Shown here piece by piece: positions 1 through 11,174 of a DNA stretch of 33,255 nt. Source of the DNA: Tubiluchus corallicola (taxonomy: Eukaryota > Priapulida > Priapulimorpha > Priapulimorphida > Tubiluchidae); contig JAQGDQ010001123.1 in the NCBI GenBank assembly GCA_030141605.1, positions 27,766 to 61,020 on the forward strand, in the 5' to 3' direction. The position numbers were made by a program, and so were the translations under genes. Numbering within the stretch: position 1 is the first letter of the stretch; each line of letters opens with the position of its first letter. The notes below the pieces were generated by a model, which saw only the letters and a program-made list of their open reading frames with translations, was not told where the DNA came from and ran no database searches.

Positions 1-29
1 AACAATCCAGCTATGTATATTTGCATTAA

Positions 30-291
30 GTGTTTTATAACAATAACATCAGCAGCAGTTTTAGCACAACGCCAACGACAGTGACAGCAGCAGCAGAACG
101 AGCAGTAGTACCAGTACCAACACCACCACCACCACCATCATCACCACCACCACCACCAACACCACCACCACCACCACCAACACCACCACCACCAACACCA
201 CCACCACCACCACCACCAACACCACCACCACAACCATCATCACCACCACCACCACTAACACCACCACCATCAGAACAACAACAACAACAGC

Positions 292-341
<50 letters not shown>

Positions 342-470
342 GAACAGCAACAACAAAAACAAAAACAACAGCAGCAGCAGCAGCAACAGCAACAACAACT
401 ACAAAAACAATAATAGCAACAGCAGCAGCAGCAACGACAACAACAACAACAACAACAACAACAATAAAAT
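30..470. repeat. Compound CAC/CAA/CAG trinucleotide microsatellite
   Basis: From about 110 the sequence is a run of CAC/CCA triplets, giving way near 270 to CAA and then mixed CAG/CAA triplets up to about 462. One frame reads as poly-Pro followed by poly-Gln over 127 codons. It has no non-repetitive domain and ends as the repeat ends, so it is a translated microsatellite and not a gene. The triplets change by single-base steps, as expected for slippage arrays. Confidence 0.95.
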
Positions 471-1955
471 GAAAATATTTTATTTATTTCTATTTTTAGA
501 GAGCTGAAAAACCGGCTTATACAGCAAATTGTTTGCTTTTGATGTGTAATAATATATACCTAAAAACATGATACACATCAAAGGCAAACACGATTTATAT
601 GTACAAAAACGTATCACACATCAAAAGCGTACACGAGTTACACAAATCAACCACTAAAAAAATCTCAGTTTTCCAAAACTTCGTTTGTGTTTTCTGTGAT
701 CTTTGCCCGTGCAATGACTTAATTAAATATCGTAAGGGTGACGTATAACACCTATCAGTTCTACATTTTTCTTCAATATATTTTTCTAAATTTCTGATCC
801 ATCTATATCATACTTACAAACCAGAAAGATACAACAAATGTCTTCATTATCACAGCCGAACTCTATAACATACGAAGTCTCCAAGAACAATTCTACGCTC
901 TATTGAAATACGTTGCTGCAACGATGATTGATTCTCGTTCGGTTAGTATCACAAAATGCGAATGATAATGAAAAGGTGTTTCGCGACAACAGAAGGGCAG
1001 TGTAATTATTTTGTACATTCAATAGCGAGGGTCGTTCCATGCCATTGCCTAAGCAAATTGCAAACGTTTTGTGAAAATTTAAATTACTATTAAAGTGTTT
1101 GATCAAACGAAATTCGAATTTAGCAGTGCAAATTAAGTGAACGCGAAACAATTTGGTTGCCAAACCTTTTCACATTTAGAATAAAAACTGAGAGAGTTAT
1201 CAAACAATAATTTTGCTCAATATATAGCTCTTTCTAGTTACTAATTCAGCATTCGATAGCGATTTTACTGAATTACATGGAAACAGGAAACAGGAAACAG
1301 CAAAAGCTATTAGAACTAAAAAACTGATTTCTAACATAAAACAAAACTGAGTCAATTCAGTTTCAAATCCGCGAGCATGATCTAGTTTATCGCTTGACTA
1401 TGTCTGGCAGTTTGATTTATACATCACAAAAACCATAGATTATTATGCTCCTATGTGTTCGAACAGTACTTGCGACTAGTTCGCACTTGCCTATGCCTGG
1501 TCCAGGGTGGATTACTCTTGTGTTGCTGTGCAGTTTGCCCCAATCTTCACATTTATATCTCGGGCCATTAAACAACTCCAGCTTATCTGACCATACAATT
1601 GTCAGAGTTATCATCATTGGAGCCTACCCTGCAAGTTTCGGGGCTTTGGGTACTATCGTTTAAAAGTTATTCAAAGTTGTCTCCACGCTTAAAACTCGAT
1701 GTCTCACGTAACGATGAAACGAAAATCATCGCGTGTGGACTTTCTTAAAATCGCTCACAAATACAACAATTACTCTCACAAATACCAGACACAGTTATGC
1801 CAAATTTTGTCAGCACTACTTCCGATAAAGCAGCAAATGTGTTGGCAAAGAAAGTGAAATTTGCTCAAACTTATCATAATCATTGAGTTATTACCGTACA
1901 CTGCACAGTCGCGTTCAGCCTACACAAATAAGGATAGCTCAACTGTGTGTCTTCA
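471..1955. other. Intergenic DNA, no recognisable gene
   Basis: AT-rich DNA with no convincing exon, RNA gene or transposon end. The only local structure is a triple AAACAGG repeat near 1281-1300. A minus-strand open frame at 1417-1617 has a VWSD string faintly like Tc1 transposases, but the flanking residues do not support that (see rejected items). Confidence 0.6.
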
Positions 1956-1957
1956 AA

Positions 1958-2138
1958 GCTTGTTTGTTTATTTGTTTGTTTGTTTGCTTGTTTGTTTTTT
2001 GTCTGTCTGTCTGTTTGTCTATCTGCCTGCCTGCCTGTCTGTCAGTGTGTCTGTCTGTGTGTCTGTGTGTGCGTGCGTGCGTGCGTACGTGTGTGTGTGT
2101 GTGTGTGTGTGTGTGTCTGTGTGTCTGTGTGTGCGTGC

Positions 2139-2170
<32 letters not shown>

Positions 2171-2250
2171 CTGTCTGTCTGTGTCTGTCTGTCCGTCCGT
2201 CTGTCTGTCTGTCTGTCTTTCTGCTTGCCTGTCTGTCTGTGCTGTATTAT
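1958..2250. repeat. Compound TTTG / TCTG / TG microsatellite
   Basis: Blocks of TTTG, then TCTG/CCTG, then GT with GCGT interruptions, then TCTG again, then TCCG/TCTT variants. All three plus-strand frames are open and Cys/Val-rich because the unit is four bases and lacks stops; none is a gene. Short TCTG runs recur at about 2362-2381 and 6169-6190. Confidence 0.95.
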
Positions 2251-4170
2251 TATTATTGTATATCTGACTATGTGTTGACAGGGAGGAGTTATAATGATTT
2301 TTAGCCTTGTTATGTACTCTATGAGCTTAGTTCGAAGTAAAGAGTTAAATCAAAATCATATCTGTCTGTCTGTCTGCCTGTTTATTTGTTTTTTGTTGTT
2401 GATTTTTTGCGCACTGAACTGTGTGTATTGTAATATCATTAACAAGGTCTTTAAATGTGGAAATGTTAGCCAGGAAGTGTCAATGTTAGAGAACCTTGGC
2501 AGTTGTCTGAGATAAGAAGTTATGGGACACTCACAGCGCAAATGACTCATCTCGTATCTCACTATGTATTTTTGTACTATGTATGTATGTATGTTCGTAT
2601 AATGAGCAGATTAAACAATTACATGTGGTGTATTAGTAACACTATTATACCTAGTTTCTACATGGTCATTATTAATTACATGTATTTACATGGCGCTTAT
2701 ATTCAAGCAGGCTGCGCAACTGCTTGTTGTGTAATACCTTGCACCTGTTCGTTATGTGGCACTTATATAAAAGCTGCCCTCAGTAACTGCCCGTTAAAAA
2801 ATGCGTCATTTGCATGAATGTGAAAGTGTAGGCATTTTCTAAGGAGAATAAGATTATTTCTAAAATGTGACGCCCCTCAAACTTTGGCGCCCTAGGCTAT
2901 AGCCTAGTTAGCCTATTGGTTAATACGCCCCTGTATGTATGTAGTTTATTGCTAAAAATATTTTCGTGTATAACAAATGTGGTAAACACTTTCATTTACT
3001 TTTACGTTTAATACACGTCATCCAACGTTCGTAGTTAAAACAGTAAAGTAATGGTAATTCTATGTCTTAATCATATTCAGTTAATATTCTGTCACAAATT
3101 TTAAGAGATTCATTAGTTTAAAAAATGAATTTACATCATAAACGTTAATGTAAGTATAGCTGTCTCTGGCGTGCTGAGTTATTGGACAGATTTGGACAGT
3201 GACAATTAAAAAAGCCCTTTTTTGATTGTGCGCATGTGCAGATCATTTCGTAATGTTTGTAGTATCGCTAAATTCCTCCCTTGCGGCTGTATGCCGATTA
3301 TATTTTGTATTCTTTCTGCAAGCCTAGAACCCTTGTTAGTCAAGTTTTATGCCAGTTTTTGTACTATTTGCTATTTTGTGATTTTGGCCCTGTACAGAGA
3401 TGACGTCTCAAAATGCTTAAGTTTATGTTGTCGGGTATGTTGCTCATCTGCCGAGTCAGACGCATTTCACACATTGGACGCGCAGCAAAATTCTTCGTGA
3501 GGCACTGTGCGTCCTCCTCGTATGGAATTTTGTAGCATAGTACAGAAATACTGCATGTTTCATTTTCGCGAGGAATCCTCACGGCATTCAGTCCTAAATT
3601 TAACTACTCAATTATTTCTTTCTCATTTGACGAACAACAAGCAACACATTTCAGCACAAAATTATCTAACATTATTAACTGTACGTTGTATATGAGAAAT
3701 ACGGCAAGTATAACTTAATTCAGACGTGATCATACACTATAAACCTCGCAAAGTAACTGCAGCTAACTGGACGCACGGTTTCACTGTGAAATGAACTTTC
3801 TTGCTATATGGTAGAAAATATCGAGAAAAATTGGAAATTTTCAATGAATTTTCTGATTTTCTGTCACCAATTCTATGCATAATTTTAGTTTACCTCCTCA
3901 CTGTGAAGTGGGCCTCAGTAATCTTCCTCTTAGCTGTGAATGCGCATGCGCGTTTAGCTCATCTGCTACAAATTTTGGGGGACAGAAAAAGAACACTACC
4001 GAGAAGGTCGTCCAGAATCTACAGCAGGTTAGGGAAGATGAGAATTATAAGCATTCTGCGCATGTCTCATAAGCGTTTATCTCACGCAGCCCTCAAGGTA
4101 CTCTGACAGTCATACGTCATCGCTAACAGCCATATTTAGAGATAAATGTGAATAATGACGTTGAATTTGT
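2251..4170. other. Intergenic DNA with a possible old transposon fragment
   Basis: No gene found. Bases about 2868-2932 (GACGCCCCTC, then GGCGCCCTAGGCTATAGCCT, ending ACGCCCCTG) resemble a GC-rich motif I associate with ends of dispersed elements in several animals; the family is not identified. A short TATG run follows near 2932 and another is at 2577-2595. TGCGCATGCGCG at 3941-3952 is a perfect NRF-1-type palindrome, but no gene starts nearby. Confidence 0.4.
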
Positions 4171-4174
4171 ACAT

Positions 4175-4740
<566 letters not shown>

Positions 4741-5268
4741 TAAAATTTATTTCATACATTTAAAAGTAAATAGCATAATATAAAAATTTAAAAACGCTCA
4801 GCTATACTACAAAATTGTGATACAAGTTAAAAAAATATTTACACATATACATACATACGAACTCAGACACAAAACTTATAAACACAAGACAGATCACTAA
4901 AAAATACACACAGGCAATAACCCAATAAGAATGAATTTAAAATTGTAAAAGATGTTGATTTTATAATGCATAACAAAGTTTGTACCAAAGTTAGTGAGGC
5001 ACAAGCAACTTGCACTATTGCTGTTGGAATACTGTCGTTCGTAGTACTTCTCGTTTCGCTAAAATATTTACGGTACCAGAATTGTATTTAAATACATAGT
5101 TCTGAAACTATTTATAGTTTCAAAAAGTACTTGAAAAGGACCATTTTTGATTCAAACTTATAATACAATTTTAATGGTTCCATGTCTCATGCAGTCGCAA
5201 TATATGGCCTCCAATCAATTATAATGCTATTTTAATATACCTTTATGTAAATTAAACATACACTGTGG
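4741..5268. other. Intergenic AT-rich DNA, nothing identified
   Basis: No exon, RNA gene or repeat unit could be recognised on either strand. Confidence 0.5.
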
Positions 5269-5270
5269 TC

Positions 5271-5652
5271 ATTTCTTCTCCTCTTTTCCTTCTTCCTATC
5301 TCTAATCTTACTATTTTTTTTCCATTCCATCATGTCTACTAACCCTAACCATTCTTTCATTCACTCATCCTTCCCTCCCTTCCTTCTTCCTATCTCTAAT
5401 CTTACTATTTTTCTCCTTTCCATCATGTCTACTAACCCTTACCATTCTTTCATTCACTCATCCTTCCCTCCCTTCCTTCTTCCTATCTCTAATCTTACTA
5501 TTTTTCTCCATTCCATCATGTCTACTAACCCTAACCATTCTTTCATTCACTCATCCTCCCCTCCCTTCCTTCTTCCTATCTCTAATCTTACTATTTTTTT
5601 CCATTCCATCATGTCTACTAACCCTTACCATTCTTTCATTCACTCATTTGTG
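5271..5652 (+). repeat. 93-bp minisatellite, about four copies
   Basis: The landmark ATGTCTACTAACCCT recurs at 5332, 5425, 5518 and 5611, an exact 93-bp spacing. The unit is pyrimidine-rich, with TTCC/CCTTC runs on the plus strand. Because 93 is divisible by three, one plus frame stays open for 109 codons and repeats a 31-residue unit. The frame lacks a signal peptide or defined start context and stops where the array ends, so coding is unlikely. Two copies contain CTAACCCTAAC, close to a telomeric dimer. Confidence 0.9.
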
Positions 5653-5842
5653 CCACCTTAACAAGCCAAGCTTTCAAAGTGTCATACAGCAACTCTTTTA
5701 TTTGGTTAATTTGAGTTCATCAACGTTTTTTACCCTATACTGTTTCTTTTTGTTTCAATAATATTGTATGTTGATGTATTGTATATGTATTGCTGGAGTG
5801 AAATAAATTGATTGATTGACTGATTGATTGATTGATAAATGA
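5653..5842 (+). mobile_element. 3' end of a retroelement with ATTG tail
   Basis: The segment ends in GGAGTGAAATAAATTG followed by an ATTG tetranucleotide tail (about 5797-5837). An AATAAA immediately before a simple ATTG tail is typical of the 3' ends of CR1/L2-like LINEs and the SINEs that copy them. No coding part is visible, so the family cannot be named. The 5' limit is arbitrary. Confidence 0.5.
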
Positions 5843-7165
5843 CGTCATTAATTAAATTAATTTCCTCTTGTTTCTGACAACCTTGATTTGCCCATACATT
5901 GCGTTATGCTAAAGTGTTTATTTGCTAACCAATAAAAAACATACATTATTTATACATACAAGTTATACGTATATTTTTATACATATTAACGTGTTGTGTA
6001 ACATGTGAAAATCAAGATCGTGCCTTTTGAACAGTTTGACCGAGAAACAACGAGAAAATGTTTTTCAAAAGCAAAACGTTTATGATATGATAACCGTACC
6101 AGGTGCTGAATTCCATTGAACCACAAATCTTCGTGACAATGAGATTATGCGTGTCACGTGCCTGCTTGTCTGTCTGTCTGTCTGTCTGTCACGCTCCAGA
6201 TTTCTCTTACAGTGGATCATTTAACACGCTTATGAAATTAAACTTTGCTCGAGGTGCTCTTGAAAATAGATAGCGAAATTTAAACGTTTTTGTTAAATCT
6301 CGGCCATTTACTATGGAAAACGAAGTTTGTTTGCTTCTCGTTCAAGAAAAACTCAATAACGCTCACGAAAGTGTGCAGAAGTCAGGTCAAAGACTTTGAT
6401 CTACAAACTTGGTTTCAATGGAGTATTGTACTTTGAACCCTTACTTACTAAAAGATCTTGATTAGGTTGAAAATATTCAACGGTATTTCACTTGCAGGCT
6501 GTTTAATAGGTGCAATCTTGACCGTGTGTCAGACACTGACCGATTAGCATTTTAAATCTTGAACCACTTGAACTGCGTCGAATACATTGTGACCTGACAA
6601 CATTTCATTCTATAATACCTGAAGACAGTACTATAGACAAAGATGAATTTTTAGCAAAGCGCCTTTATTTAATATAACCAGAGGTCACCGCTTGAAGTTA
6701 CAACCCTCTCGCTGCCGACTTGACTTTTTCAAAACTAATCAGAATAATTAGAATCAGGAATCAATTCCCTGAGTCAGTCGGAGGTGCCCCCCCTTGATAT
6801 GTACTTTGAATAGCAAACTTTTTAAAAAACGCTTAAAAGATGTAAATCTTAATAATCATTTATCTTTTAACAGGTACATGTAAGTAGCCTTTGGCTCTGT
6901 GCTTTTATCAGTAATCTTTTGATTAGCCATTATATCTGTAAAATTTATTTCTGTCATGCAAATACGTTTTTTATACTTTAGTGGAAAATCATTTAATTTT
7001 TTTTTAAATAAAGATTACGTATACTGACTTGCGTAGTTTCGAATCCGGCAAACATGAGATACTCAGAATGTTCAGGTGCTTACGAAATTGAAATTGTTCT
7101 TAGAAGTACAATATGCGGGGCACGTAGGGCCCCAGACAAGATATGTTTACAATGAATCAGGAATC
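5843..7165. other. Intergenic DNA, no recognisable gene
   Basis: AT-rich with a short TCTG run at about 6169-6190. No exon, RNA gene or transposon end could be supported. Confidence 0.5.
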
Positions 7166-7167
7166 AA

Positions 7168-7215
7168 CGTTCCGGTTAGCGCTTGGATGGGAGACCATTT
7201 CAGTAAAGTTTGGTG
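7168..7215 (+). repeat. 5S rRNA-like fragment (box C region)
   Basis: Bases 7172-7196 (CCGGTTAGCGCTTGG then ATGGGAGACC) match the 3' half of eukaryotic 5S rRNA, including the internal promoter box C region. The 5' half and box A are absent and downstream similarity fades after about 7215 (GGTGATGCTGC). It is a pseudogene fragment or the remains of a 5S-derived SINE, not a functional 5S gene. Confidence 0.4.
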
Positions 7216-7632
7216 ATGCTGCGCCAGTGTAAGGGCTGTTTTAAATCTCCCATATCCGTATTTGAATGCATTACAGGCTTGCAAGCAATTATCAAATTAC
7301 AGAACTTAAAATTTATTTGTTGGCGTACATACGCAAAAATAACATTCATATGTAGACAGCAAAACAGCTCAAGTTCAAAAATTGTAAAACAAAACTATTA
7401 TATTACATGAAAATGAAGCCAAAGCTAAGTGGCTTCATTTGTTACGACCTTCTATTGATCTTTGTTTCTTATAATTTATGATCTAATTTCTGTTTATTTG
7501 CCTCTATTGCTTCTTCATATTATTGGTCTTGATTCATCATTAACACTAATCATTTAAAAAATACAAAAACTGATTGAACACACCATCTTTAACGTAACAA
7601 AATACAGTTATCTGAAAAAAATGAAAATACGT

Positions 7633-7638
7633 TTTATT
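7633..7638 (-). terminator. Candidate polyadenylation signal of the first Tyr-rich gene
   Basis: TTTATT on the plus strand is AATAAA on the minus strand, 93 bases after the stop codon at 7731. This is a sensible 3' UTR length for a small secreted-protein gene. Confidence 0.45.
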
Positions 7639-7730
7639 TTAAATTATATAGCCAGGTTGGCTTACAAAATAAAGGTCGTTTGTATTGAGGCATTACTCTA
7701 AGCTAATATAAAAGACTTTTTTAAACTAAA

Positions 7731-8404
7731 CTAAAGTGGAGTGGGTAGAGTGGTTTCTGTGGCCGGAGGGGTTACTTCTGTAGAGCTGGTGTAATAATGT
7801 GGTCTCTTTACAAAATAATAATTTGTAGGACCGTAATGAGAATCATGGTAATAATTTCTACGACTTCCTGGAACCTTGTGAAACTCGTAGTGTTGCGAGT
7901 ACCTCCCGTGTGTGTTCCCGTAGGAATATGGTGCTGAATCTGGTGAATGTGCTATGTAATGGTCCGTGTACGTTGATTCGTACAAATCTTCGTACGGAAT
8001 CGTGTGTTTTCGGAAATACACGTAAACGTGAGGTTCAGGAGCAGCTGTCGTTTGAGGCTTGTAGTAAACTTTTCTCCTTGGGTGAGTGGGGTAGTTAGGA
8101 GTGTAGTCCTGTCCATAGGAGGAGCGACTAGGGTATCCATGACCTCGTCTTCTGTACGATTGTCCCTGTGCTGCTGTTTGCATAAACTCAGAGTTGATAA
8201 CCACCTGTGTTAAAACCAATCAAACTTTGTTCATCATCAGCATCATTATGGTTATCGTCCTCCTCGTCGTCGTCGTCGTCGTCATCATCCTCCTCGTCCT
8301 CGTCCTCGTCCTCACCATCATGATCATCTGTATCATCATCATCATCATCACCATCGTCATCATCATCATCATCATCATCACCATCGTCATCGTCATCGTC
8401 ATCG

Positions 8405-8449
<45 letters not shown>

Positions 8450-8476
8450 CCATCATCGTCATCATCATCATCATCG

Positions 8477-8512
<36 letters not shown>

Positions 8513-8614
8513 CCATCATCATCATCGTCGTCATCGTCATCATCATCTTAAAATCGGGTAAACTGTTCAGTTTTTGGTACTTACATAAAAAAGTAGCGCT
8601 ACAAGAATCTTCAT
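7731..8614 (-). CDS. Secreted Tyr/His/Pro-rich Cys-free protein, paralog 1 (two exons)
   Basis: Family not recognised. Exon 1 (8614-8585) reads MKILVALLFY and ends exactly at a GTAAGT donor (8584-8579). Exon 2 (8204-7731) follows a TTTTAACACAG acceptor and reads VVINSEFMQTAAQG onward to the stop, in phase 0. Spliced length is 167 residues. The junction creates a proper signal peptide (MK, then a hydrophobic run, with likely cleavage near TAAQG at 20-24). The mature part has about 17% Tyr, about a dozen His, many Pro and Arg, and no Cys or Trp. The core at residues 70-94 is VYVYFRKHTIPYEDLYEST followed by YTDHYI. Other shared motifs are KVYY-PQTT (55-63), YEFHK (116-120) and YGPT. The tail is Thr/Pro-rich. 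Composition resembles extracellular DOPA-type adhesive, eggshell or cuticle proteins crosslinked through Tyr; that role is inference. A paralog lies at 14567-15262 on the same strand. Confidence 0.72.
8205..8584 (-). repeat. Intron of Tyr-rich paralog 1 filled by an ATC/GTC microsatellite
   Basis: The 380-base intron has a consensus GTAAGT donor and TTTTAACACAG acceptor. About 8232-8548 is almost wholly TCA/TCG/TCC triplets (GATGATGAC and similar on the coding strand). Both strands are open for over 100 codons in this tract, which is a repeat artefact. Confidence 0.85.
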
Positions 8615-9303
8615 TGCGCAGTGCTGGAATGGAAACATCTCACACACACAAAGTCTCATTAAATCTGAAATTATAAATGCAATTTTCTCAACATCTAACC
8701 AACCTATAAAATAAAGGCAAAAATCTTCATATGTGTCCTGTATTCAACAAGTGTCAATCGCTTTGTTGACTGATTCAAACATAGAAGTAGATATCAGTGT
8801 AGTCAGTAATGGAAAAACAATTTTTACTTACACGCCTAATTTGGCGCATGACAAAAAGGGCTACCACCATAGCGTTCTTGGTCACCAAGGATTCGTGTTT
8901 ACCTTCTGTGCTGGATATTGCTGGAATATGCTCAGCATGTTTTGAATAATCTCTTAAGAAATAATTATATAATGCATATTCTTTGTCAAAAATTCAAAAA
9001 AATGCGCTTGCTTTTTTCTAATTAAAGACAGCAGTTTATACACCCTGCTGTTTCCTGTTATCTTACGTATAATACCTTATTAATTCAAAATGACCAGCAA
9101 TATTTAAAGTGTTGATGAGTCCAGCTAGATGAATTATCACAGAACTAACAGAATCTGGTGCAATCTCTTAAATTTTTGACACTATTGTTAATTACAAAAA
9201 CTTAATAAATACTTCAAAACAACGTTCAAATGTGTATACGCTAGCTAAAATACGTCACGCTAGTTTCCCAACAAAACAGCAGTAAATAGTCTAGCACACT
9301 AAT
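8615..9303. promoter_or_regulatory. Upstream region of Tyr-rich paralog 1
   Basis: This should hold the 5' UTR and promoter. The nearest TATA-like string on the minus strand is TTTATAA around 8677-8671, about 60 bases before the ATG, but it is a weak match. Nothing else was recognised. Confidence 0.25.
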
Positions 9304-9404
9304 AAATATCTACCTGCCAATTTTTATAACAGACACTTAAAACCTTTATAGTTAAAAACAACACAACTTTATTAGAACTTTTACATTAAAGAGTTAAAGT
9401 CATG

Positions 9405-9443
9405 CCAAACGTTTCGACTAACTGCTGCTGTCATCATCAGTGA
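9405..9443 (-). ncRNA. Hammerhead-ribozyme-like motif, left arm of element 1
   Basis: On the minus strand: TCA, CTGATGA, T-GAC...GTC, GAAACGTT, TGG. The catalytic boxes CUGAUGA and GAAA are intact. TCA can pair with TGG as a minimal stem I, and ACGU forms the palindromic two-base-pair stem III known from Penelope hammerheads, which act as dimers. The base at 10.1 is unpaired, weakening stem II. Confidence 0.5.
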
Positions 9444-9552
9444 TAAATCTACAAACATTCGACCAATTTATATAGGCAGAGCCTGTTATGCACTAATTAA
9501 GTAACGCGCTGACAGGAGCCAAATAGGTAATGAATAAATATAGCAGGAAAAA

Positions 9553-9736
9553 GAAACTGATATAGGCCAAATATGCAATCAATAAACAGACCAGTAAAGA
9601 AACTGATATAGGCCAAATATGCAATCAATAAACAGACCAATAAAGAAACTGATATAGGCCAAATATGCAATCAATAAACAGACCAATAAAGAAACTGATA
9701 TAGGCCAAATATGCAATCAATAAACAGACCAGTAAA
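9553..9736 (+). repeat. 46-bp tandem repeat, four copies, inside foldback element 1
   Basis: GAAACTGATATAGGCCAAAT recurs at 9553, 9599, 9645 and 9691, exactly 46 bp apart, and the fifth copy breaks off at 9737. Copies differ only at a CCAGTAAA/CCAATAAA site. The array is the spacer between the two inverted arms. Confidence 0.9.
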
Positions 9737-9866
9737 GAAATATTGACAGAATCTGTATCAATTTCTTTACTGATCTGTTTATTCATAACCTATTTGGTTT
9801 CTGTTAACTACTTAATTAGTGCATAATAGGCTCTGCTAATAAAATGGTTGTATGTTTGTAAATTTA

Positions 9867-9907
9867 CCACTGATCATGACAGCAGCGGCTAGTCGAAACG
9901 TTTAGCA
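9867..9907 (+). ncRNA. Degenerate hammerhead-like motif, right arm of element 1
   Basis: Inverted counterpart of the left-arm motif. The box reads CTGATCA, so the catalytic G8 position is changed, and it is probably inactive. GAAACGTTTAG is retained. Confidence 0.45.
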
Positions 9908-9980
9908 TGATTTGACTTTAATCTCTAATGTAAAAATTTTTAATATAAAAGTTGTGTAGTTTTTAACTACAAATATCTAC

Positions 9981-10768
9981 ATTTGATTAATGTACTTACA
10001 TTGGATTCTAGTTCCTCTTAAGACTAAAGACAATTCACATCAATTTCGATCACTATAGACAAGAAGATCAAGATGACAGAGAACACTTTCTTTAAAAGTT
10101 GTCTTTTCGACCGTGACCCAAATCTTATTACAGTTTCTGCTTGCTATTATGTAGGCTGCATTTAATTTCAACTGTCCGAGTTATTAATTATTGTTTATTA
10201 TTTCAAACTGACTCATAAAAAAGCTTTACAACTTACAAAGTCAATAGTAACTCAAGCATTCTAAACACGCATAGAGTTTCATCATTATGTTACATGGAAG
10301 ACGAGTGTATGTAAGACAGTGGGTCTTCTTTTGTTATTTCTGTTGCGCCTCCAGGGGATATAAAAAATCAATACTTTCAGTCATGATGGCTGGACTTTCA
10401 CATAAAGCTTACTTTCAGTTAAAGGAGCGGTCAAGCCTTCTGGGAAGTCAGTGTTCGCGAAAAATGTTAGAAGCATTTAGTAATGTTAGTAGAATCTGCC
10501 CTACAAAACATTGAAAGGAAACAAACTATGTTTTCACAATAAGTTCAATTATTACCACAGAAACGTAATTTCAAGTTACAAGCATTTCGCTATTCGATAG
10601 TTAGGTGCGATAGATAGCTAGCGCCTGAATCTCGGGCCTTGCACAAAAACAGGCACTGTACCTCTCAGTTCAGAGTTGTTCAGTTGTGACGTAGGTCACA
10701 TGTGTCAGTAATATGAATTTTAAGCCTAAAATACATAATCTTTGTATATGTATATGACTTTTTGGAAG
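9981..10768. other. Intergenic DNA with one dispersed repeat fragment
   Basis: No gene recognised. About 10648-10678 (GCACAAAAACAGGC then ACTGTACCTCTCAGTTCAGA) is an inverted copy of about 21402-21436, so it is a dispersed repeat fragment. Confidence 0.5.
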
Positions 10769-10774
10769 GAGTTT

Positions 10775-10843
10775 GCAATTCCCCACACGATTTAAAAACC
10801 CTAATCCTAATCCTAACCCTAATTTTTCGTGTGTGGGGAATTG
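10775..10843. repeat. Hairpin with interstitial telomere-like loop
   Basis: GCAATTCCCCACACGA at 10775-10790 and TCGTGTGTGGGGAATTG at 10827-10843 are inverted repeats differing by a GT insertion. The loop contains CCCTAATCCTAATCC then TAACCCTAAT, that is, degenerate CCCTAA telomeric units. Confidence 0.75.
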
Positions 10844-11100
10844 TAAGCTTTAGCCGAGCCTTCGTATAGCACGCTGAATGTTGTTCGCAAACGCGTTTGT
10901 AGAATATTTGTGTTGTTGAAAATCGTGTTCATCACTAATTGGGCAAGCTCGCAATTAACTTGTTTTTAACGAGTTTTTAACGATTCTTTAACATAATCGA
11001 TTCTAACATAACTTTGAATGTTTTAATGTTAGACCCTGTGTAATTCCAGATCTCACTGAAAATTTTGCATTATGAATGTAAGGTTTAGAACTCGGAAACG
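10844..11100. other. Intergenic AT-rich DNA
   Basis: Nothing identified between the telomere-like hairpin and the second foldback element. Confidence 0.4.
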
Positions 11101-11174
11101 TTAATAATTTTTATTAAAACAACACAATTTTTATTAAAAAGCTTTTAATTTACAACTGTTTAAAAATATGTTCA

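Larger units (their letters stand above)
9304..9980. mobile_element. Foldback Penelope-like element 1 with flanking direct repeats
   Basis: Long imperfect inverted repeats: about 9347-9545 pairs with about 9757-9974 (left ATAGTTAAAAACAACACAAC, right GTTGTGTAGTTTTTAACTAC). Each arm carries a hammerhead-like motif reading outward: minus strand at 9440-9405 (CTGATGA, GACAGC...GTC, GAAACGTT, TGG) and plus strand at 9870-9907 (CTGATCA, GTCGAAACG). The centre is four copies of a 46-bp repeat. AAATATCTAC occurs at 9304-9313 and 9971-9980, a candidate 10-bp target-site duplication. There is no coding sequence, so it is non-autonomous. Penelope family membership rests on similarity to the 11.1-12.3 kb element. 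Confidence 0.65.

Noticed and set aside
30-413. 127-codon Pro/Gln-rich open frame
   Set aside because: Entirely a translated CAC/CAA/CAG microsatellite with no unique domain or splice context.
1417-1617. Possible Tc1/mariner transposase fragment (VWSDKLELF) on the minus strand
   Set aside because: Only the WSD-like string matches. Flanking residues lack the expected RxxVxR and GGGSVMVWG blocks, and no terminal repeats were seen.
1861-2304. Cys/Val-rich open frames in three plus frames
   Set aside because: All arise from the TTTG/TCTG/TG repeat.
3222-3500. 92-codon Cys-rich plus frame
   Set aside because: No signal peptide, splice context or recognisable domain; consistent with chance.
6975-7047. 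tRNA-like boxes (TTTAGTGG and GTTTCGAATCC)
   Set aside because: Spacing is right, but no cloverleaf stems form in the AT-rich sequence between.
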